In this document: piece after piece, positions 59,626 through 64,000 of the stretch
How positions within the stretch are numbered: position 1 is the stretch's first letter
Layout of the letters: each line of letters begins with the position of its first letter
Assembly (NCBI GenBank): GCA_947501565.1
Contig: CANMWJ010000001.1
Coordinates: 248,001 to 312,000 of the forward strand
DNA length: 64,000 nt
Source: an uncultured Marinobacterium sp.
GTDB taxonomy: Bacteria; Pseudomonadota; Gammaproteobacteria; Pseudomonadales; Balneatricaceae
Reading direction: 5' to 3'
Position numbers and translations under genes: made by a program
Notes under the pieces: generated by a model
What the model saw: only the letters and a program-made list of their open reading frames with translations
The model's database searches: none
Told to the model about the DNA's origin: nothing

Positions 59626-61935
59626 ATGTCGAACGAACAAAGCGGTTTTCAGATTCAGATTCGCGGGCTGGTGCAGGGTGTCGGCTTCCGTCCCTATGTG
59701 TGGCGTATCGCCCACGAACTGGGTTTAAGCGGGCGCGTCTACAACGATGCGACAGGCGTCAAAGTCGAGCTCTGTGCGGATGCTGCCGCGCGGGATCGCT
59801 TTATCGAGCGGCTGCGGTCTGAACTCCCGCCACTGGCGCGGATTGATCAGATCAGCCATCAATGTGTGGATCTTCAGGCCAGCGACGGGTTCGAGATTGT
59901 GCAAACCCAGCAGGGTGAGGTTAGCACCGGCTGTGCACCCGATGCGGCAACTTGTCCGCAATGTCGGAGTGAATTGTTCGACCCGGAAAACCGCCGTTAC
60001 CGTTATCCCTTTATCAACTGCACCCACTGTGGGCCGCGGCTGAGCATCATCCGTCAGATCCCTTACGATCGCGCCTCGACCACGATGGCGCAGTTCACAC
60101 AGTGTCCCGAATGCCTGACAGAATACGAAAATCCTGCTGACCGCCGCTTCCACGCCCAGCCCAATGCCTGCGCTACCTGTGGTCCCCAGGTCTGGCTGGA
60201 GGATGCTGAAGGGCGGGTTGTTGCAAGCGAAGATCCGTTTATCACGCTCGCGGAAGCACTGAATAGCGGCAGGATTGTTGCCATCAAAGGTTTGGGGGGA
60301 TTTCATCTGGCCTGCGACGCCACCGATCCCACAGCCGTTGCTGAACTGCGCCAACGTAAACATCGGCCGGACAAGGCCTTCGCACTGATGGCACGGGATC
60401 TGGATGTTATCCGCCGGTATGCGACAGTGGATAGTTCAGCATCTGATCGGCTCAGCAGCAGTGAAGCACCTGTTGTATTGCTTGATGAGGTCACTTGCAT
60501 GGAACGTCCGCTGGCGGAGAATATCGCACCGGGACAGTACCAGCTGGGTTTTATGCTGCCCTATACACCGCTGCATCTGTTGTTGCTGGAAACCCTGGAT
60601 TTTCCGGTGGTAATGACCAGTGGAAACCGCTCCGGTGCGCCGCAGGCTATACACAACGAAGACGCCCGCGAGCAACTTTGTGAAATCGCTGATCTGTTCC
60701 TGATGCACGACCGTCCGATCCAGAACCGGGTGGATGATTCAGTGGTCCGGCAAATTGATGGCCGCAGCCATACGTTGCGCCGGGCACGTGGCTATGCGCC
60801 CACCTCGCTGGCACTGCCGCCAGGCTTTGACGATGCGCCAGACCTTGTGGCGCTGGGCGCTGAGCTGAAAAACACCCTCTGCCTGCTGCAATCGGGACGT
60901 GCAATCCTGACCCAGCATCTGGGGGATCTGGAAGACGCCCGTACCTACGAGCAGTACCAGCACACCCTGTCGCTCTACCGGAACCTCTATCAGCACCAGA
61001 GCGATCTCTATGTCTGTGATCTGCACCCGGAGTACCTCTCCAGTAAGTTCGGTGAACAGCTGGCGGAGGAAGGCAACAAGCTGATACGGGTGCAACATCA
61101 CCACGCCCATCTGGCAGCGTGCCTGGGGGAAAACGATTACCCACTGGATGCTGAACCGGTGCTGGGGATCTGCCTCGATGGTACCGGCTTCGGTTTAGAT
61201 AACAGCCTTTGGGGTGGAGAGTTCCTGCTCGGCGGGTATCAAGAGATTGAGCGGCTGGCACATATCAAACCCTTCCCGCTGGTGGGCGGCGTGCAGGCGA
61301 TCCGCGAACCCTGGCGGTGTTTGTACGCGCAGCTGAAACAGGCAGGGGACTTTGAGTTTGCAGAACTGGCCGAGCTGTTCCCGCTGCTGACCGCCAAACC
61401 TTGCGCCACCCTGGATAAGATGATCGAAAAAGGCCTCAATTGTCCGGTTACCAGCTCCGCAGGGCGTCTGTTTGATGCTGTAGCTGCTGCCCTGGGTTGT
61501 CGCGCCGAGATGATCAGCTACGAGGGGCAGGCGGCGATTGAGCTGGAAACCCTCGCGCGGCAGGGCGACCCGGCAACGCCTGCGTACCGGTTTGCAATCG
61601 TGGATGACCAGATCGATCCGGCGCCCATGTGGCGTCAGCTTTTAACTGATCTGAAGGCTGGGCAGCGCAAACCCGCCGATATGGCGCGGGCGTTCCATAA
61701 AGGATTTGCCGATGTGGTGGTGAAACAAACCTGTGAATTGCAGACGGTACATGGCTTTACCATCGTCGCCCTCAGCGGAGGCGTGTTGCAAAACGGACTG
61801 TTGTTTAGTGCGCTGGATCGTCAATTACACGAGCAAGGATTGAACGTTTTAACCCATCAACAGTTACCGGCCAACGATGGTTGTATCGCGTTCGGACAAG
61901 CATTGATTGCGGCGGCACAAACCGTTAAGCCCTGA
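59626..61935 (+). CDS. hypF: Carbamoyltransferase HypF, hydrogenase maturation
   Basis: The 769-residue protein has the four HypF parts in order. The acylphosphatase-like domain is at about 8-95 (RGLVQGVGFRPYVWR). Two zinc fingers lie at about 105-195 (CPQC...CTHC and CPEC...CATC). The YrdC-like domain is at about 205-385 (KGLGGFHLACDA, VVMTSGNRSG). The Kae1-like domain runs from about 395 to the end (HHHAHLAACLGEN, ALSGGVLQNGLL). It makes the thiocarbamate on HypE from carbamoyl phosphate, the source of the CN ligands of [NiFe] centres. No other hyp gene is in the window. The ribosome site is weak. Confidence 0.95.
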   Translation: MSNEQSGFQIQIRGLVQGVGFRPYVWRIAHELGLSGRVYNDATGVKVELCADAAARDRFIERLRSELPPLARIDQISHQCVDLQASDGFEIVQTQQGEVSTGCAPDAATCPQCRSELFDPENRRYRYPFINCTHCGPRLSIIRQIPYDRASTTMAQFTQCPECLTEYENPADRRFHAQPNACATCGPQVWLEDAEGRVVASEDPFITLAEALNSGRIVAIKGLGGFHLACDATDPTAVAELRQRKHRPDKAFALMARDLDVIRRYATVDSSASDRLSSSEAPVVLLDEVTCMERPLAENIAPGQYQLGFMLPYTPLHLLLLETLDFPVVMTSGNRSGAPQAIHNEDAREQLCEIADLFLMHDRPIQNRVDDSVVRQIDGRSHTLRRARGYAPTSLALPPGFDDAPDLVALGAELKNTLCLLQSGRAILTQHLGDLEDARTYEQYQHTLSLYRNLYQHQSDLYVCDLHPEYLSSKFGEQLAEEGNKLIRVQHHHAHLAACLGENDYPLDAEPVLGICLDGTGFGLDNSLWGGEFLLGGYQEIERLAHIKPFPLVGGVQAIREPWRCLYAQLKQAGDFEFAELAELFPLLTAKPCATLDKMIEKGLNCPVTSSAGRLFDAVAAALGCRAEMISYEGQAAIELETLARQGDPATPAYRFAIVDDQIDPAPMWRQLLTDLKAGQRKPADMARAFHKGFADVVVKQTCELQTVHGFTIVALSGGVLQNGLLFSALDRQLHEQGLNVLTHQQLPANDGCIAFGQALIAAAQTVKP

Positions 61936-61946
61936 TCGTTAGGTAT

Positions 61947-62831
61947 TCAGCTTAATTGCAGTCGTGGCTTCAAGAACTCTATGAATGCATTGATGCGGGA
62001 GGAGAGCGCTGTGTTTCGGTAATACACGGCCTGGACCTGCTCCCGTGGATTGGGTGACTGCATCTCGTCTTGCAGAATCCTGATCAAACGTCCGTCGTCG
62101 ATATCCTGCTGTACCATAAAGCTGGAAAAACAGCCTATGCCCTCTCCCGACAAACAGGCCTGCCGCAAAACCTCTCCGCTACTCGCTGCCAGATCGGGTT
62201 TGATCTCCAGACCTTCGCCGACCGGCCACTTGTTGAGGCGGGTGGGTGGGATAAAACCCAACAACTGATGCTCTTGCAGTTTCTGTGGTGACGCTGGATA
62301 ACCCCGATCTTGAAGATAATCCGGGCTGGCTAGCAGCTGTAAACGGGAGCGGCCCAGCAATGTGGCGTGCAGAGAGGAGTCCTCGAGATGACCGATACGG
62401 ATCGCCACATCGGTGCGCTTTTCCAACAGATCAATGATGCCTTCGCTGGTGCTCAATTCGAGATGAATTTCCGGGTACTGGTCACGAAATTCCCCAAGCA
62501 GTGGCACCAGCTGATGCAGCATAAACGGTGTCGCCGCATCCACGCGCAAACGCCCCTTGGGTTGGTCCATACGCAGCCTGAGTTGTTCTTCTGCCGATTC
62601 CAGCTGTTGCAGTCCCTGACGGATATTTGTCACAAACAGTTTACCCTCTTCGGTGAGGGAGATGCGGCGTGTTGTTCGTTGCAGCAGGGTGACGCCGAGC
62701 TGTTTCTCCAGGCGCTGAATTGCCCGTGATACTTTGGCCACCGGTACATTGAGCTGATTCGCTGCAGGTGAAAAACCACCGCAGTCCACCACGGAGAGCA
62801 GCAGTTCAAGGTCGTCAGATCGGCTTATCAT
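61947..62831 (-). CDS. LysR-family regulator divergent from an MFS pump
   Basis: The 294-residue protein has the N-terminal helix-turn-helix LELLLSVVDCGGFSPAANQL and VPVAKVSRAIQRLEKQLGVTLLQRTTRR, which matches the CrgA-like branch of LysR regulators. The C-terminal effector domain contains RLRVDAATPFMLHQLVPLL. It is divergent from the MFS gene at 62931 and probably controls it. The 99-base gap is AT-rich, but I could not settle on one clear operator. Confidence 0.88.
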   Translation of the reverse strand: MISRSDDLELLLSVVDCGGFSPAANQLNVPVAKVSRAIQRLEKQLGVTLLQRTTRRISLTEEGKLFVTNIRQGLQQLESAEEQLRLRMDQPKGRLRVDAATPFMLHQLVPLLGEFRDQYPEIHLELSTSEGIIDLLEKRTDVAIRIGHLEDSSLHATLLGRSRLQLLASPDYLQDRGYPASPQKLQEHQLLGFIPPTRLNKWPVGEGLEIKPDLAASSGEVLRQACLSGEGIGCFSSFMVQQDIDDGRLIRILQDEMQSPNPREQVQAVYYRNTALSSRINAFIEFLKPRLQLS

Positions 62832-62930
62832 TACACTTTCGTCAAAAATAATTTGTAATTAATGCGGTTTTTGTGGGTAGTCTGGATCGCGACAATGGCC
62901 CCGTCAATTAAATCTTGCGGGAGCTGTTCC

Positions 62931-64000
62931 ATGCCTATTGCGTTGTTTGCGCTGACACTTAGCGCATTCGCTATCGGTACCACCGAATTTGTTATTGTTG
63001 GTCTGGTGCCTACCATCGCCCAGGATCTGGGTGTGTCTCTGCCATCGGCAGGTTTGTTGGTGAGTCTGTACGCCTTGGGTGTTGCTGTAGGCGCACCGGT
63101 GCTCACGGCCCTCACCGGTCGCTGGAATCGAAAAGTGGTGTTGCTGGCGCTGATGGCCCTGTTTGTGGCGGGGAACCTGATGGCGTGGCTTGCGCCAGGC
63201 TATGAGTCTCTGATCATGGCACGTATCCTGACGGGATTAGCCCATGGGGTATTTTTCTCAATCGGATCGACCATTGCGACAAGCTTGGTCGCTAAAGATA
63301 AAGAGGCGAGTGCCATAGCAATTATGTTTACCGGTCTGACGGTTGCACTGGTAACCGGCGTTCCACTGGGCACCTGGATCGGTCAGGCGTTCGGTTGGCA
63401 GGCGACCTTCCTGGTGGTGTCTCTGCTGGGGGTGATCGCTTTTGTCGGCAGTGCGGTGCTGATTCCGCGTAATCTGAAACAAGCTAAACCTGCGCGTCTA
63501 TCCCAGCAGTTGAGTGTACTGACGCAGCCACGTTTACTGCTGGTGTATGCGATGACCGCTGTGGGTTACGGTGGTGCCTTCGTTGCCTTTACCTTTCTGG
63601 CGCCGATACTTGAGCAGGTGTCCGGCTTTGCATCCAGTTCGGTGGCGCTGCTGATGCTGGTGTATGGCGTATCCGTCGCCGTCGGTAATATCTGGGGTGG
63701 AAAGATGGCCGACCGTATGGGACCGGTTAAAGCGTTGCACATCATCTTTACCGCGTTGGCACTGGTGCTGGTGGTCTTTACCTTTACCGCCGGAAATCAG
63801 ATCACTGCCGTACTGACGGTGTTGGTCTGGGGGGCTTTTGCGTTCGGTAACGTTCCGGGTCTGCAGGTGTATGTGGTGCAACTGGCTGAGAAATATACGC
63901 CTCAGGCGGTGGATGTGGCGTCTGGCCTGAACATCGCAGCGTTCAATGTGGGTATCGCGTTTGGTGCTTATGTCGGTGGTTTTATTGTGGACTCCATGTC
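62931..64000 (+). CDS. MFS transporter, DHA1 (AraJ/YdhP-like), cut by the window end
   Basis: The ATG at 62931 follows GGGAG and starts MPIALFALTLSAFAIGTTEF, typical of the DHA1 sugar/drug efflux branch. About 356 residues with ten hydrophobic segments are visible; the rest lies beyond base 64000. MFS motif A appears as LTGRWNRKVVLLALMAL and the central repeat has GKMADRMGPVKAL. The substrate is unknown. The divergent LysR gene is the likely regulator. Confidence 0.87.
   Translation, partial: MPIALFALTLSAFAIGTTEFVIVGLVPTIAQDLGVSLPSAGLLVSLYALGVAVGAPVLTALTGRWNRKVVLLALMALFVAGNLMAWLAPGYESLIMARILTGLAHGVFFSIGSTIATSLVAKDKEASAIAIMFTGLTVALVTGVPLGTWIGQAFGWQATFLVVSLLGVIAFVGSAVLIPRNLKQAKPARLSQQLSVLTQPRLLLVYAMTAVGYGGAFVAFTFLAPILEQVSGFASSSVALLMLVYGVSVAVGNIWGGKMADRMGPVKALHIIFTALALVLVVFTFTAGNQITAVLTVLVWGAFAFGNVPGLQVYVVQLAEKYTPQAVDVASGLNIAAFNVGIAFGAYVGGFIVDSM

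Overview
The window comes from the chromosome of a free-living, respiring, probably marine gammaproteobacterium. The gene set (sdh-suc TCA operon, TRAP transporter, D-amino acid catabolism, many cyclic-di-GMP and chemotaxis-type sensors) and the protein sequences look most like the Oceanospirillales (Oceanospirillaceae relatives such as Marinobacterium, Neptuniibacter or Amphritea). This is recognition by eye, not a database result. I see no rRNA, tRNA, insertion sequence, prophage or CRISPR array.

Layout. 1-9100 is a TCA-cycle operon: the end of sdhA, then sdhB, sucA, sucB, lpd, sucC and sucD, with strong codon bias, clear intrinsic terminators and foldable leaders before sucA and sucC. 9164-15591 is a run of small housekeeping genes: LON-domain protein, RlmI-like methyltransferase, alkyltransferase-like protein, SelO, DinB, DUF3301 protein, TlyA and a DsbA-family protein. 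15949-23337 is a D-amino acid block: AlsT-type symporter, dsdA/dsdC, dadR/dadA, ridA and dadX. 23421-30796 carries yaaA, a coiled-coil membrane protein, a glutathione transferase, thpR, trhP, a UbiA-family prenyltransferase and class I fumarase, whose leader can fold into a three-way junction. 31010-38623 has an MFS pump, then a complete hydrogen-sensing module in the order kinase, small subunit, large subunit (hupTUV/hoxJBC), then a TonB-dependent receptor. 39186-44650 is signalling: an HD-GYP protein, a TauE-type exporter, and a three-gene operon of a membrane CheA-like kinase, a CheY-like receiver and a CheX-like phosphatase. 45097-52644 is a catabolic locus: TRAP transporter (DctQ, DctM, DctP), an HcnABC-like three-subunit flavin/iron-sulphur dehydrogenase, a second RidA, and a divergent LysR regulator. 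52845 to the end holds a PAS-GGDEF protein, an MscK-type channel, a CxxC miniprotein, an exostosin-like glycosyltransferase, hypF, and a divergent LysR/MFS pair cut by the window edge.

How the genes work together. Two loci pair a flavoenzyme that makes imines (DadA; the HcnBC-like pair) with its own RidA. The HupTUV proteins have the hallmarks of an oxygen-tolerant regulatory [NiFe] hydrogenase: no C-terminal extension on HupV, and Ile/Phe at two gas-channel positions. HypF, needed for the CN/CO ligands of such enzymes, lies 23 kb away. No catalytic hydrogenase or HupR/HoxA response regulator is in the window.

The strongest candidates for something undescribed are the foldable leaders of three TCA-cycle genes (sucA, sucC, fumarase) and the hydrogen sensor in this lineage. 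All RNA structures were drawn by hand and have not been tested for covariation.
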